Assembly (NCBI RefSeq): GCF_963678635.1
Contig: NC_087067.1
Coordinates: 58,756,487 to 58,820,486, forward strand
Source: Symsagittifera roscoffensis
Taxonomy: Eukaryota; Xenacoelomorpha; Acoela; Convolutidae
Reading direction: 5' to 3'
Length of the DNA stretch: 64,000 nucleotides
Positions 11,221-24,054 of this stretch are shown here, piece after piece. Every line of letters begins with the position of its first letter. Position 1 is the first letter of the stretch. Position numbers and translations under genes: made by a program. The notes under the pieces were generated by a model. The model saw only the letters and a list, made by a program, of their open reading frames with translations, had not been told where the DNA came from and searched no databases.

Positions 11221-11739
11221 CTACCGTTTTCTGCAAAAATCATTTTTCTCAAGGGAAGCTGGTGAAATTTTAATGCAAATCTCTGGAAATCTGATTCCAA
11301 ACCGAATCAAGCAGGATTTTGAGCTTTGAAAATCCTTAAAAAAATGAAGAAATAAAGAATTTTGCTGGGGAGTTTTGACAAACTTGGGAGCTTGGTAGGG
11401 AACAAAAAGAGTCTTTGAAGTATCATTGTACGACTTTTTTATTAACATCAATTTTTCTAAAATAAACAAAGTTTCTTTTCTAGTTAGGTGTAACTCAGCA
11501 GTAAGATCATAGCTTTGGTAAGCAATATGTGGTTCAAAATTAAACTCTTTGAATGGATAAGTTTCCCTAAAGAAACCTTTATTTAGTCGGAGAACTTTGT
11601 TTTGGATAACATAAACGTCCATAAATTTGTGAAAAAAGTGAGAATTTACATCTATTTCATCAATAAATAAATCAAACGTAATATTTAATTTTTTCTTGTA
11701 GAGTACCTCGAGAAATTTTAAATGTTTTTTAAGTGACAT
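11221..11739 (-). CDS. ORFan-A, unit 2
   Basis: 172-residue copy of the ORF at 2014-2532, differing by only a couple of residues (for example YVIQNK for YVVQNK and GFFRET for GLFRET). Intact frame. Its divergent promoter region 11740-12089 preserves both CRE palindromes (11848-11855, 11885-11892). Confidence 0.6.
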   Translation of the reverse strand: MSLKKHLKFLEVLYKKKLNITFDLFIDEIDVNSHFFHKFMDVYVIQNKVLRLNKGFFRETYPFKEFNFEPHIAYQSYDLTAELHLTRKETLFILEKLMLIKKSYNDTSKTLFVPYQAPKFVKTPQQNSLFLHFFKDFQSSKSCLIRFGIRFPEICIKISPASLEKNDFCRKR

Positions 11740-12089
11740 GTTTCAAAAATGATTAATTTTGATCCAAAGTTATGTCTAGACACCGTTTAGTTCTGATTGG
11801 TTGAAAATTTTTGGGAAATAGAATTTTCGAAGGAATGACGTAGGCGATGACGTCATTACCATAAAAAGAAAAATGCGTTGATGGTGACGTCATTGTTAGT
11901 ATAAGTACGCTTGTCTTTTTGGATTAAGTCATTAATTTTGTTTGCCAATAAGAAACAGTCATTTGAACTTTTACTTCAAAATTTACAAATCATTATTCCT
12001 CAAAATGAAAAAAGTAAGCATCTTCATTCAATTGGTACTTTAAACTTTTATTTTTGGAACATCTCTAAAGTCCCAAAATTTTTTAGATA

Positions 12090-14770
12090 ATGCCTGCTCT
12101 AAACCGAAATGAGAAAGTAGAGTGGGGAGATTGTGGAAACATGTATGTTCATCAACATGCAGCTTGACACAGCAAAAGTTGTCAAGCAGGATTATTTTTT
12201 ATCCTGATTGTAAGTATTTCACTTACAATCAACAAAATATTATCTATCACGTGGCCAAGAAGCATTATCTATCATGCTTCCAAGCAATCAACGATTTGGT
12301 CATCTTGCGAAAAAAAAGTTTTCGAGTTACTATTCGCTCCAAAAACATCGTGGAAAAGAGCATGGAGCGAAACAACTGAAGCCAAGTGATGCGGTGGCAG
12401 ACTTGAACAAGATTGTGGAGGAGGAAGGGGAAGACGGAGAGAAAATCAAGGAGGAGTAGACTGCTTGTCAGCATTTCCTTGTGGATACTGAGATGGAAAA
12501 TGGAAGATATAAGGTATTCAACTTTCAAATGTCAAAGTTAGATTCCAAGATTATCAACGAGAAGCTTGAAGAAGTTTTCAACAAGCTGAATTCCGCTGCA
12601 AAATCAATATCACTTTCGGACTTGTTCTTCGTAATGTCGAAACGGGAGAATATGGGTTTTACTACGCACACGAAAACAATACTTTGTTGGAGAAATCGCA
12701 ATTACTGTGCACAAAAACAGATTTTATTACAATCCAGAGAAAAATTGAAAATTTTAATATTGTAGAGCAATGCACACAATAGCGTCAGAACACAAGCAAT
12801 GCAACAAATGGTTCAGTTTTATCATCAGAAAAAAATTGATATGTTGAAACTTGGATGTACTCTTCCAAATCTGGCAAATATTTGACTGAACAAATCCACC
12901 AATGAAAAGTTCTACCCATTTTGCCAAAGTGATAGAGATTTGTGCGAGAAAATTAGAGAGGATAGGACGGTTGGACCATCAATTGTGTTTACGCGAAAAG
13001 TTGTTGTGGACAAAACCGTTGTCAGGGATTCATCAAATGACTGCAAATCAATTGTTTGAATTGATGTGAGCCAGCTCTATCCCTCTTCAATGTGTCAAGA
13101 CATGCCAACAGGATTGTACACAAGATGGGAGTTTGATTCCGATTTGCAAAAATTCAAGGCTAGACATAACCGATCTCGCAGTTTTGAGAACAGGGTTATG
13201 TCTTAATACCAAGAAACAAGACCAGAATGCAGAATTGAGAGCTTCCACACATCTGGAAATCAAAAGAAAAGTGACTGTTACAATGTAGATCGATTTTGCG
13301 ATCACTGCAAAACAGTGTTTGAAGCTATGGGATGATATTACAATTTTTGTCCCTGCCAGGAGACTCGTCACTCACTTAGCGATAAAGAAATTGAGAGAGG
13401 AAACCAAGTAAGAGAGATGGATGACTTGAGACGTGAGTATAATCGCGAAAAAGGTTATAAAATCGAAGAGATGTGGGAATGTGAGTGGTGGCAAAACTTC
13501 AAAACGAACGAAAAAAAAAAAATCATATTCGATCCCACCTTTAAACAAAAGACCTCTCTCTACTGATTCCTTATTGAAAAAAATAAAAGATGGATCTCTT
13601 TATGGCCATATTCAGTGTGGCTTAGCTGTTCCAGATGAACTGAAAGCAAAATTTACTAGCTTTCCTCCAAATTTCAAAAATATTGAAGTTGGAAGAAATA
13701 ATATCGTGGGATATATGCAAAATTATGCCCTTGAAGATGATTTTCTTAAGCAACTTCAGCGAATGCTAATATCTAGTTTCAAGCTAGAAAATGGTTACAT
13801 CATTACTCCTCTCTTCAATTTCTTTATGGAACTTGATTTAAAGTGTACAAAAGTTTAACGCTTTGCACAGTATTTCCCTCGAAAATGCTTCAACAAATGT
13901 GTTCAGTCAGTTGTTGATGCTAAAGGGTAAGGAGATGAGAACCCTTTATCCGATTTTGCTGCAGAGACTATGAAACTGTTAGCTAATTCATCATACGGTT
14001 ACCAGATAATGGATAGATCGAAACATACGATCACAAAGTATTTGAATGATGAGAAAACACTCAAAGCAATTAATAAACCACTCTTCAAACGATTGAACAC
14101 TGTTCAGAAAGTCTTGTACGAGATTAAGTTGCTGAAGTCAACCATTGAACACAAAGAACCCATAATTGTCGGATTTTTCATTCTGCAGTATGCAAAGCTG
14201 AAAATGCTTGAGCTTTACTACGCCCTTTTTGACAAGTTTTGTGATGTAAATAAGTTTGAGGAATTGGAAATGGACAAGGATTCGCAGTATTTAGCTCTTG
14301 CTGAGGACAATTTGTTTTTTTGTATTCGTCCGGAGAAAAAAGATGACTGGGAAAAACTGAGATAAAAAGATTGCAGAGATTCATATAGAGCAGATTCAAA
14401 AACAAAATTTTTTCCATGAACATATTGTAGCGTTCATCACAAGAAACACGATAAAAGAGAACCTGGTCTGTTCAAAGAAGATTTTAGGTGCACAGAGATG
14501 CTATGTTTATGTAGCAAGACTTTTTGTTGCTACGACATTCAATCTGACAAGGCGAAATTTAGCAGCAAAGGATTGAATAAAAGAGTTCTTGAGCAATCCG
14601 GTGATGGTCCTTTGCAAAAATACAGAAAATTATTCGACGAAGCAATCAACTTGACTTCAACAAACAGAAGTATTAGAACCATTGAGCAAACGAAGAAGAA
14701 ATTGAGTTACTTTTAACCGCAAAGACAAGTTCAGGACGACGGAATACACACAAAACCTTTGAACTTGTAA
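12090..14770 (+). pseudogene. Family B DNA polymerase fragment A, unit 2
   Basis: Near-identical copy of 2883-5564 with the same zinc-finger decay, the same internal deletion and the same stops. Local differences include the segment at 13433-13858, where one base fewer in an A-run fuses two open frames into a 141-codon stretch, and a TTTGTGATG rather than TTTTTTGATG change near 14240. Non-functional as read. Confidence 0.85.
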
Positions 14771-15364
14771 ATAACTGATACTGTAATAGCATTCAATTCA
14801 GTATTGATTAAATTACTGTAAACTTGCGATAAAATTATTATACGAAGAAGTGCTTTATATACTTCATCTTATGAATTTAACTTCTTTTTTCAAAAAAACA
14901 TGATTTTTTTCGAAGTTTCAGTAGATTTCAGTATAGCTTCACGTAGATAAAAAAAATATTATCCAATAAATTAGGTCAAATTATAGGTAGTCTTATCGTT
15001 GATAAAAAAACAAAACTTGTCCCAAAAAACTCTTATCATTGACTTACGATGTAATTTTTTCCAATTACATAACGCGCGCCGAGATTATTGCGAAAAAACT
15101 AGACACTTCCACACAAAAACCAAAAACATTTCGTTTTTTTTTACCATTATCTTACCATCACACAAACCATAAAACCTCACCATCGGTATTCCCTATCTTT
15201 ATCCATTGTAGACTCTATACCCAATCTCAAAACAAAGGTCGGAGACCGGATGCTCTGTTCCCTATCTTAAAACATGGTGGTCTGCTTAAAGATTATTAAT
15301 ATCATTATTTGCGAAAAAATCAAAGTTATGGTCTGAAAAAAGATTGATTTTTTGGTGTTTTCGA

Positions 15365-15972
15365 TTAATGGTACGTTTTTTTGATTATAGGTTTGTATGT
15401 TTGATAATTAATATTCGAATATTCATTGAAGTGAATTGGTTTAGCTAGTGAGTGTAATTTTGGTTGCTGGAGCGGTATTTTTTTGTGGTGTTTTATTTAT
15501 GGTGTTGTAATTGTGGGGTGTATTGGTGAGATATTTTTTGTGTTTTACTGCCAATGTTGTAATAATCTCCTCATTTGTAAACTGTAAGATTTGAAAATCT
15601 TGTTGACTTAGTGTTGTTGTTCGGCTTAAATTATCTCTTGCATGTATGAATGTTGATTTTAAACTGATTTTGTCTATTCTATTTCGAAAAATGTTTTTTA
15701 ACTTAGTCGTGCTTTTTTTGTTGTCAATGTGATGATTCTTTATTTATTTTCATATTATGAAATTGTTTGGGTTGCTGAGGTTGAAGTGGCTTTGTTATAT
15801 CCTTAATTATATCATGATATTGTTCAAAGTCCCAATCCTTATCAAAAATTTTTTTCATCATGACAGCATGCACGGAATTGTTTTCTGGATTGTCGTACAA
15901 GACAAGGAGAAAAAAAGATATATTTCTGTCGTTGAGGCTTTCTTTTTTGCAATTTGACTTTGCCTGTTGCAA
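15365..15972 (-). pseudogene. Frameshifted copy of the 201-aa ORF, unit 2
   Basis: Same defect as the copy at 6159-6766. Only 82 residues (15724-15972) are open before the shared frameshift. Confidence 0.5.
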
Positions 15973-16021
15973 ATTTTGATGTTTTATGTTTTTGTTGTAC
16001 TATACGAAAACTTTTGAACCT

Positions 16022-16234
16022 TTAGGTCATCTGTTTGAATTTTCTATGATGGAGTACATGATTTTGTGGTACAACTTCATTTGCAAAAATTCCATACTCT
16101 GAGGTTACGTTGCGCAGATTGGACAAGTAGTATTCAAGTATCTGGTTTTTGGTTTTTACTTCTAATTTTTTTTGCATGGACTTTAATTTTCGTAAAATAA
16201 ACGGATGATAATTGGTAGAATAAATCATCCTCAA
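16022..16234 (-). pseudogene. Conserved upstream fragment of the 201-aa ORF region
   Basis: A 70-codon frame containing NQILEYYLSNLRNVTSEYG. It is conserved in unit 1 (6816-7028) and the third copy (22174-22375), always just upstream of the 201-aa ORF but in a different frame. Possibly the N-terminal part of one longer ancestral protein. Unrecognised. Confidence 0.35.
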
Positions 16235-16918
16235 AATTGCAATTTTTTTAATGATTTACAAAAAACGTATGCAAAAACCAAATTTAATTTTCCTTATGCA
16301 AATGCAAAAACAGCAAAAGTTTTTTTTGTAAAAAAATGTTTTAAATCGTCGCCAAAAATTTTTAACCTTTTTGTTTTCGAGTGCTATTCCCTGTCTTCAT
16401 ACATTGTTTTTCAGATTTTTTTGGTCAACATACATGCAAACCATAGATTTCTTTACGATCAAAAATAAAACATAGATATTTATTCACTTTATTTATTAAC
16501 AGTGCAAGAAAAATTGTATAATATTTTTTTAAAAAGCAAAAACACTTAGTGAAATATTTTTTAATTTGCAAGTTTTTCTCTGATTTTCTTAACAAGTAAG
16601 CAAAAAGTGTTAAGAAAAACTCTGCAAGTTGCAAAAACGTGTGATGACGTTTTTATCATATATGCAAAAAAAGTAATGTTCTTTTATCGAGTCTGGAAAA
16701 AATGATCTGTAATTTTAGAAAAAGGCAAAATTGTTTTATTTTTTAAATCATTTTGCAAACATTTTGTATTTCGCAAAATGCGAATTTTATATGATTTGTG
16801 CAAAAATGTGTTTGACAAACTTTTCCATTACATCTTACCTTTTCTGTTTTTTTCTATCTCTTCGAAAAAAACACTAGATGCAAAAAAAAAATTATAAAAC
16901 AGACAATAACCAAATTAT

Positions 16919-17434
16919 TTACAAATCAAAGAGCTGTCGAGCAGCTGAGTTCTCAAAAGCTTGCAGGTTTTCAATCGCGCGCAAAGCTGGTCTTGCCTCC
17001 ATCATCGGTGGTTGTCTTGGTTGCTCGCTGACTGGAGTTCCTGGCTCAGAGAACCCCTCATCCTCTTTGATGGTAATTGAGTTGTCCACAGATCCCTCTT
17101 CCCAAGGAAAGAGGAAATTGTCGAATGGTTGAGCCACATATCTAGAGTCAGGAGTTTCATGATAGTTTATTGCCACATGCTCAGCCACTTCCTGTATCAT
17201 TTGCATTTCTCCAAGTTGGTTCTCTGTCATGGGTACTTGCGTTATATGATGTTCGTTGAAATCCCTGCAAATCACCTCAACCATGTACCAGACTTAGATT
17301 GGGAGGTCCATTTGTGCCAGAAGAGTTCCAGAGACTGTTTTTCGCACTCAGATTTGTACTAAATCAGCCAAAGTTCTAATCGAAAACATAGCTCCTTTTT
17401 GCACATTGTCGTTTCCAATAACAAAAGTGTTCAT
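16919..17434 (-). pseudogene. 171-codon acidic ORF with two in-frame stops, unit 2
   Basis: Copy of 7713-8228 with the same TGA and TAA. The start ATG (17434-17432) overlaps the stop of the upstream membrane ORF as ATGA. Longest open part is 16919-17284 (121 codons). Confidence 0.55.
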
Positions 17435-17661
17435 TTTTGTTCTTGTTGTCGTATCCAGTCAGAGGAACCTTTTAAAGGACTTAAATCTTCCAAATAAGTA
17501 AAAAAATACAAAAAAACAATCGCAAAAGTAAATGACCAAAAGTTGTTTGCTGTAAATATAAGTAATATTGCCGATTTAAATTTAAGTAACAAAAGAAGGA
17601 AAATTAATAAAAATAGCATTTCTGCAAGTCTTCTCATCAAGTTAAGGAATTTTATATACAA
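17431..17661 (-). CDS. Small membrane protein, unit 2 (76 aa, longer form)
   Basis: Basic N-terminus (MYIKFLNLMRRLAE), a leucine-rich membrane helix, a second helix ending near residue 56, then a hydrophilic tail ending SSDWIRQQEQK. It starts 20 nt inside the end of ORFan-B (17642-18154), and its TGA stop overlaps the ATG of the next ORF by four bases. This tight same-strand packing suggests the full-length form is the ancestral one. No family recognised. Confidence 0.5.
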   Translation of the reverse strand: MYIKFLNLMRRLAEMLFLLIFLLLLLKFKSAILLIFTANNFWSFTFAIVFLYFFTYLEDLSPLKGSSDWIRQQEQK

Positions 17662-18154
17662 TCGATGAGGAATTGCTGATTTTTGAGTAGATTGTCAAGT
17701 TCTCTGATTTTGATGAAAATTTGGGAGGATAGCTCAAAGTTGATGAATTTTCAAAGCAAATCTCTGGAAATCTGATTCCAAACCGAATCAAGCAGGATTT
17801 TGAGCTTTGAAATTCCTTAAAAAATTGAAGAAATAAAGAACTTTGCTTGGGAGTTTTGACAAATTTGGGAGCTGGGCAGGGAAAAAAAAGAGTCTTTGAA
17901 GTATTATCGTACAATTTTTTTATTAACTTCAATTTTTCTAAAAATAAATAAAAATTTTTTTTTCTAGTTAGGTGTAACTCAGCAGTAAGATCATAGCTTT
18001 GGTAAGCAATATGTGGATCAAAAGTAAACTCTTTGAATGGATAAGTTTCCCTAAAGAGACCTTTATTTAGTCGGAGAACTCTGTTTTGGACAACATAAAC
18101 GTCCAGAAAATTGTGAAAAAAGTGAAAATCTACATCTATTTCATCAATAAGCAA
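17642..18154 (-). CDS. ORFan-B, unit 2
   Basis: 170-residue copy identical or nearly so to 8438-8950. It is the first gene of the overlapping minus-strand trio and is fused upstream to mid-polymerase sequence by an old deletion. Confidence 0.55.
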   Translation of the reverse strand: MLIDEIDVDFHFFHNFLDVYVVQNRVLRLNKGLFRETYPFKEFTFDPHIAYQSYDLTAELHLTRKKNFYLFLEKLKLIKKLYDNTSKTLFFPCPAPKFVKTPKQSSLFLQFFKEFQSSKSCLIRFGIRFPEICFENSSTLSYPPKFSSKSENLTIYSKISNSSSIVYKIP

Positions 18155-18163
18155 ATCACACGC

Positions 18164-21095
18164 AAATCATTTATCTCAGCTGTTTACAGAGTTTATATCA
18201 AAATCTGGATACGACCCGAAAAAATTTCGCGGAGTTGCCTTTGATGATATACCTCTTGTGGAGGAAACAGTTGAACATAAGATACTCGTTTACGATTTTG
18301 ATATTCAAGAAGGAGAATATGTTGGATAATTAGCCAGGCGAAGTGTTGGAAAATTTGAAAGAACCGTAAAATTGTTAAGGTTTAACAACCATATCGTTCA
18401 TGCGAATGATTTTGATTCTTTCTTCAAGAGTTACGATGTCCTAGCTCTGACTGTTTCTTCAACAGATCAGACAACCTCAACAGTCATCTTCTAACGTGTA
18501 AAGATAGAGTGCGACACATTTATCCAAAGAATGTATATACACGCTGTTTGAAAAGCTGGAAGGTTTCAATATCCCAGTTTCGAAGGTTATTCTCTATTCA
18601 ACAACCTGGCCATTTTCGATTTTGAGTCGATATGTGTTCCATCAGATGAACTGAATGCCACCCAAAAAACAACCTGGATTGGAAAACACGTTCCAATTTC
18701 TATATCAATATCCTCGAACCTGATAGATGAACCAATTTTTTTTATAACCAGGATCCGCAAAAGCTTATTATCGATTTTGTTATCGATCTTGCTTATTATC
18801 GACTTTGCTGAGAAAAATAAGCTCGAAATGAGAAATAATTTTCAAGATGTTGAAAGAGTAGTGAATGAGCGGATGTCGAAAATTTTCCAAGACTTGAAAG
18901 AAAGATGTCGAAATCATCTGACTGGAAAATTTGAACACGAAGAAGAATGTATAGAGAACACAGAGGAAACTCTGATGTCAACTCAGTTTTTGAGTATGCA
19001 GAAAAATCTACTTATTGATTTGAAACAAAATCTGGAGAGGTATATTAACACATTACCTGTATTTGGGTTGAACAGTGGAAAATATGATCTGAACTTGATC
19101 AAGAGCTATCTGATTCCCTACCTAATCAACAATAAAGAAGCTGAACGAATGGTTATCAAAAAGGCTAAAGATTTTGTATGCTTCAAGTTTGAAACATTCA
19201 ATTTCTCGATACTATGAAGTTTTTGGGTGGCGCAACATCTCTAGACTCCTTTCTTAAAGCTTACAAAGCAAGTGAGACAAAAGGGTTTTTTACCTTATGA
19301 GTGGTTTGACAGTGCGGACAAGCTCGAGATTGAAGAAATACCTGCATACGAAGCTTTTTCAAAAAAACTGAGAAACAACAACTCTCTTCATAAGAATTTA
19401 GGGATTATCAGAACTTGAGGTCAAGAGGACTTGCTGAGCAGCAAGCACTAAAGAAACTTCAAATCAAGTCAGTACCCGCATCTGGATGGGATAATTACAA
19501 ATACTTACAAGGGATTTGGCAGAAACATGGAATAATTACTTTTACAGATTTTTTGCAGTGGTACAACAATAAGGATGTTTTTCCAACCCTTGAAGCAATG
19601 CAACAAATGGTTCAGTTTTATCATCAGAAAAAAAACTATATGTTAAAACTAGGATGTACTCTTCTAAATATGGCAAATATTTGACTGCACAAATCAACCA
19701 ATGAAAAGTTGTACCCATTTTGCGAAAATGATAGAGATTTGTGCGAAAAAATTATAGAGGATATGACGGGTGGACCATCAATTGTGTTTACGCGAAAAGC
19801 TTTGGTGGACAAAACCGTTATCACGGATTCATCAAATGTCTGCAAATCAATTGTTGGAATTGATGTGAGCCAGATCTATCCCTATTCAATGTGTCAAGAC
19901 ATGCCAACAGGATTGTACACAAGATGGGAGTTTGATTCCGATTTGAAAATTTTCAAGGCTAGACATAACCAATCTCGCAGTTTTGAGAACATGGTTATGT
20001 CTTACTACCAAGAAACAAGACCAGAATGCGGAATTGAGAGCTTCCACACATCTGGAAATCAAACGAAAAGTGACTGTTACAATGTAGATCGATATTGCGA
20101 TCACTGCAAAACAGTGTTTGAAACTATGGGATGCTACTACCATTTTTGTCCCCGCCAGGAGACTCGTCCCTCACTTAGCGATGAAGACCTTGAGAGAGGA
20201 AACAAAAAGAGAGAGATGGATGACTTGAGACATGAGTATATTCGCGAAAAAGTTTATAAAATCGAAGAGATGTGGGAATGTGAGTGGTGGCAAAACTTCA
20301 AAACAAACGAAAAAAATAAGAACCGTATCCGATCCAACCTTCCCTACAAAAGACCTCTCTCTACTGATTCCTTATCGGAAAAAAATAAAAGATGGATCTC
20401 TTTATGGCCTTATTCAGTGTGGCTTAGCTGTTCCAGATGAACTGAAAGCAAAATTTACTAACTTTCCTCCAATTTTCAAAAATATTGAAGTTGGATGAAG
20501 AGATATCGTGGGATGTATGCAAAATTATGCCCTTGAAGATGATTTTCTTAAGCATCTTCAGCGAATGCTAATATCTCATTTCAAGCTAGAAAATGGTTCC
20601 ATCATTACTCCTCTCTTCAATTTCTTTATGGAACTTGATTTAAAGTGTACAAAAGTTTAACGCTTTGCACAGTATTTCCCTCAAAAATGCTTCAACAAAT
20701 GTGTTCAGTCAGTTGTTGATGCTAAAGGGTAAGGATATGAGAACCCTTTATCCGATTTTGCTGCAGAGACTATGAAACTCTTAGCTAATTCATCATACGG
20801 TTACCAGATAATGGATAGATCGAAACATACGATCACAAAGTATTTGAATGATGAGAAAACACACAAAACAATTAATGAACCACTCTTCAAACGATTGAAC
20901 ACTGTTCAGAAGGACTTGTACGAGATTGAGTTGCTGAAGTCAACATTGAACACAAAGAACCCATAATTGTCGGATTTTTCATTCTGCAGTATGCAAAGCT
21001 GAGAATGCTTGAGCTTTACTACAACCTTTTGGACAAGTTTTGTGATGTAAATAAGTTTGAGGAATTAGAAATGGACACGGATTTTTTCAATTTTT
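18164..21095 (+). pseudogene. Family B DNA polymerase fragment B continuing to the palm
   Basis: The longest polymerase remnant. It runs from the region before Exo I through motif A (in a 243-codon open frame, 19709-20440), then zinc-binding-looking pairs (YCDHCKTVF near 20093), motif B (KLLANSSYGYQIMDRS at 20775) and motif C (EMDTD near 21070). It is cut immediately after DTD by a deletion that joins 21085 to spacer sequence equivalent to about 5790. The C-terminus is lost, and several stops and frameshifts interrupt it. It differs from fragment A by many synonymous and some replacement changes, so the A and B copies are old. Confidence 0.85.
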
Positions 21096-21516
21096 TTGAT
21101 AAAATACAAAACTTGTCCCAAAAATTTTTATCATTGACTTACGTTGTACCAAAAAACTATTTAAAAGACCTTCATTCCACAATCTAAACGTAATTAACAA
21201 TTAAATGTTTCCAATTACATAACGCGCGCCGAGATTTTTTTTTGAAAAAACTAGACATATCCACACAAAAGCCAAAAACATTTCGTTTTTTTTTACGATT
21301 ATTTTACCATCACACAAACCATAAAACCTTACCATCGGTATTCCCTATCTTTATCCATTGTAGACTCTTTACCCAATCTCAAAACAAAGCTCAGAGACCG
21401 GACGCTCTGTTCCCTATCTTAAAACATGGTGGTCTGCTTAAAGATTATTAATATCATTATTTGCGAAAAAATCAAAGTTATGGTCTGCAAAAAGATTGAT
21501 TTTTTGGTGTTTTCTA

Positions 21517-22122
21517 TTAATGGTATGTTTTTTTGATTATAGGTTTGTATGTTTGATAATTAATAGTCGAATATTCATTGAAGTGAATTGATTTAGCTAG
21601 TGAGTGTAATTTTGGTTGCTGGAGCGGTATTTTTTGTGGTGTTTTATTTATGGTGTTGTAATTGTGGGGTGTATTGGTGAGATATTTTTTGTGTTTTACT
21701 GCCAATGTTGTAATAATCTCCTCATTTGTAAACTGTAAGGTTTGAAAATCTTGTTGACTTAGTGTTGTTGTTCGGCTTAAATTATCTCTTGCATGTATGA
21801 ATGTTGATTTTAAACTGATTTTGTCTATTCTATTTCGAAAAATGTTTTCTAACTTAATCGTGCTTTTTTTGTTGTCAATGTGATGATTTTTATTTATTTT
21901 CATATAATGAAATTGTTTGGGTTGCTGAGGTTGAAGTGGCTTTGTTATATCCTTAATTATATCATGATTTTGTTCAAGGTCCCAATCCTTATCAAAATTT
22001 TTTTTCATCATGACAGCATGCACGGAATTGTTTTCTGGATTGTCGTACAAGACAAGGAGGTAAGAAAATATATTTCTGTCGTTGAGGCTTTCTTTTTTGC
22101 AATTTGACTTTGCCTGTTGCAA
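21517..22122 (-). CDS. 201-aa ORF of unknown function
   Basis: The only intact copy of this frame (MQQAKSNCKKESLNDRN...). It is hydrophilic, rich in Lys, Asn, Gln and Thr, with a central stretch NLSRTTTLSQQDFQTLQF and no membrane segment. Conservation with the frameshifted copies at 6159 and 15365 supports a once-real protein. It is convergent with the polymerase. Upstream sequence (22174-22480, minus) also looks coding in other frames, so the original protein may have been longer. Family unknown. Confidence 0.5.
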   Translation of the reverse strand: MQQAKSNCKKESLNDRNIFSYLLVLYDNPENNSVHAVMMKKNFDKDWDLEQNHDIIKDITKPLQPQQPKQFHYMKINKNHHIDNKKSTIKLENIFRNRIDKISLKSTFIHARDNLSRTTTLSQQDFQTLQFTNEEIITTLAVKHKKYLTNTPHNYNTINKTPQKIPLQQPKLHSLAKSIHFNEYSTINYQTYKPIIKKTYH

Positions 22123-22378
22123 ATTTTGATGTTTTATGTTTTTGTTGTACTGTACGAAAACTTTTGAACCTTTAGGTCATCTGTTTGAATTTTCTATGAT
22201 GGAGTACATGATTTTGTGGTACAACTTCATTTGCAAAAATTCCATACTCTGAGGTTACGTTGCGCAGATTGGACAAGTAGTAGTCAAGTATCTGGTTTTT
22301 GGTTTTTACTTCTAATTTTGCATGGACTAATACACTTCGTAAAATAAACGGATGATAATTGGTAGAATAAACTCATCC

Positions 22379-24054
22379 TCAAATTTTAGGTCGTATTCTT
22401 GAATCATTTGTTGTGAAGTGGTGTTACTGTTAATGTTGAAGGTTCAATGTGTCTTATAAGTTGATTCCAATAATATGTTAGGACTGGTTTGTCATTCTAG
22501 GTATTTTGAGTTTGATTTGCTTTTTAAAGATGGTATATCTGATTCTGGATATATGTTGCGTTTTTCGCAAAATATTTTTCAAGTTTGTTCTCGTTTTTGA
22601 GAGTGAAATTAGTTTTCTGCGATTGTTTTTTTTGTTTAATGAATGGTAAGCTTTGTTTATGTGATATTACTACAAAAATTATATCGGAAGACCTCAACAA
22701 AAAACTTTTTATTTCAAATAGTTTTTTTCTTAAGTTTGATGTTGATGAAATGTTGATGCAAAGTGTTTTAAAAAAGGTTGATGCAAAAACCAGGTATTCG
22801 TTTTTTGAAATTTCTTAAATTGTTAGACCTCAATCACTTCTTGATTGTTGTCCTAAATCTTCGGATCGTATGTTTGTTGTTGGAAGACGGGTTAGGGAGA
22901 GAGTACATCAATTCTACTGAAGGATATAAACTGCTATAAAAACGAGTGGCGTTCTCTGCAATTAAGTATTCTGAATCTCACTGAATTGATATGAGATCAA
23001 AGGTTGGAGAATAGTATATCAATCTGCAGGTATCATGTATATTTAGAACGCAACTAGATCGTTAGATACTTTTTTAGAGCTTACTGATTTTAAGGTTTGT
23101 TTTAACCCTTGGTCAATCAAGAGGTAGGGTTCAAGTGAAGGATGAGAAACCGTAGTTTTCCCTTGTTCAGCCTAATTTGAATGGTAATTTTCCAAAACAA
23201 AAGTTTTCAGTTAGTCCCGGGTGGTTTAATGGGTGGGCAATTGAATCGACAACATGTGTCGTAAGACACTTACGTAAAAAGATGGGTTGAAATTAGAAGC
23301 TTAATAGATGCTAGGAAAGCCTTGATAATCTAGGTTTCATAGGGACATCAAAAATAGAAAATTAATGTTTCAAATCTAAGTTCTGATGAAGTTGAAGATC
23401 CAAAGAACAACCTCGATGATCGTGCAATTAAATTTAAAAAAGTTTTAATTTTTGAATTAAAAAAAATGATTTTAGTTTAAAAAATTTAGGATTGTTTTGT
23501 TCAATAATATTTTTTAATATTAAATTTTTTTTGTTCAAGATAGAAGAGTAAGAAGAAGAGAAGTCAAAGAACACGGAGTTTTAATGACACTGAAGTTTTA
23601 AGCAGTTATTGGTTGTTTCTTTTTTGCTTTTTTGTTTGTGTTGTAATTAAACTTTTACTGCAGATTTAAAATTTTGGTGTGAATGAACGTCAATGGACGT
23701 GTAGTCGGTATTGATGGTTATATTACGATTAGTTCATTAAGATAATGACCAGTATTTTAAGTCTAATTTTTTAAATAAACTTACGGCTCACTTTGATGCA
23801 ATTAACATATATTTTTTGAATTTTTCGCACAAATAGTTTATAGGTCAATTTTGGTTTTTTTTTTTTTGCTTTGCGATGCAAATTTGGTTTTTATCACTTT
23901 GTTAAGGAGGTTCGTTTTGAATATTGGCTTGTCTTTATTAGACTTTTTGAGACGTGGAACTAATCTTTTTCTCTTGACTTGTTTAATTATTGCTAAAACT
24001 AAGTTAGTTGTAGGTCTGCTCGAGACTCGTTGGCCGCACAATTCGAATTTAGGT
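22379..24054. other. Right arm of the element, mostly noncoding
   Basis: Unique relative to units 1 and 2 beyond 22378. AT-rich. The beginning (22390-22580) keeps short minus-strand coding-like runs (DKPVLTYYWNQLIRHIEPST). The remainder has no recognisable gene except the basic ORF at 23838. Confidence 0.5.

Larger units (their letters stand above)
10897..20100. repeat. Tandem duplication unit 2
   Basis: Near-identical second copy of 1690-10896. Unlike unit 1, its right end is not cut: the polymerase continues past the breakpoint position (GATATTGCGATCACTGC at 20090) into 20100-22378. This shows that unit 2 carries the original right flank and unit 1 carries the duplication junction. Confidence 0.9.
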
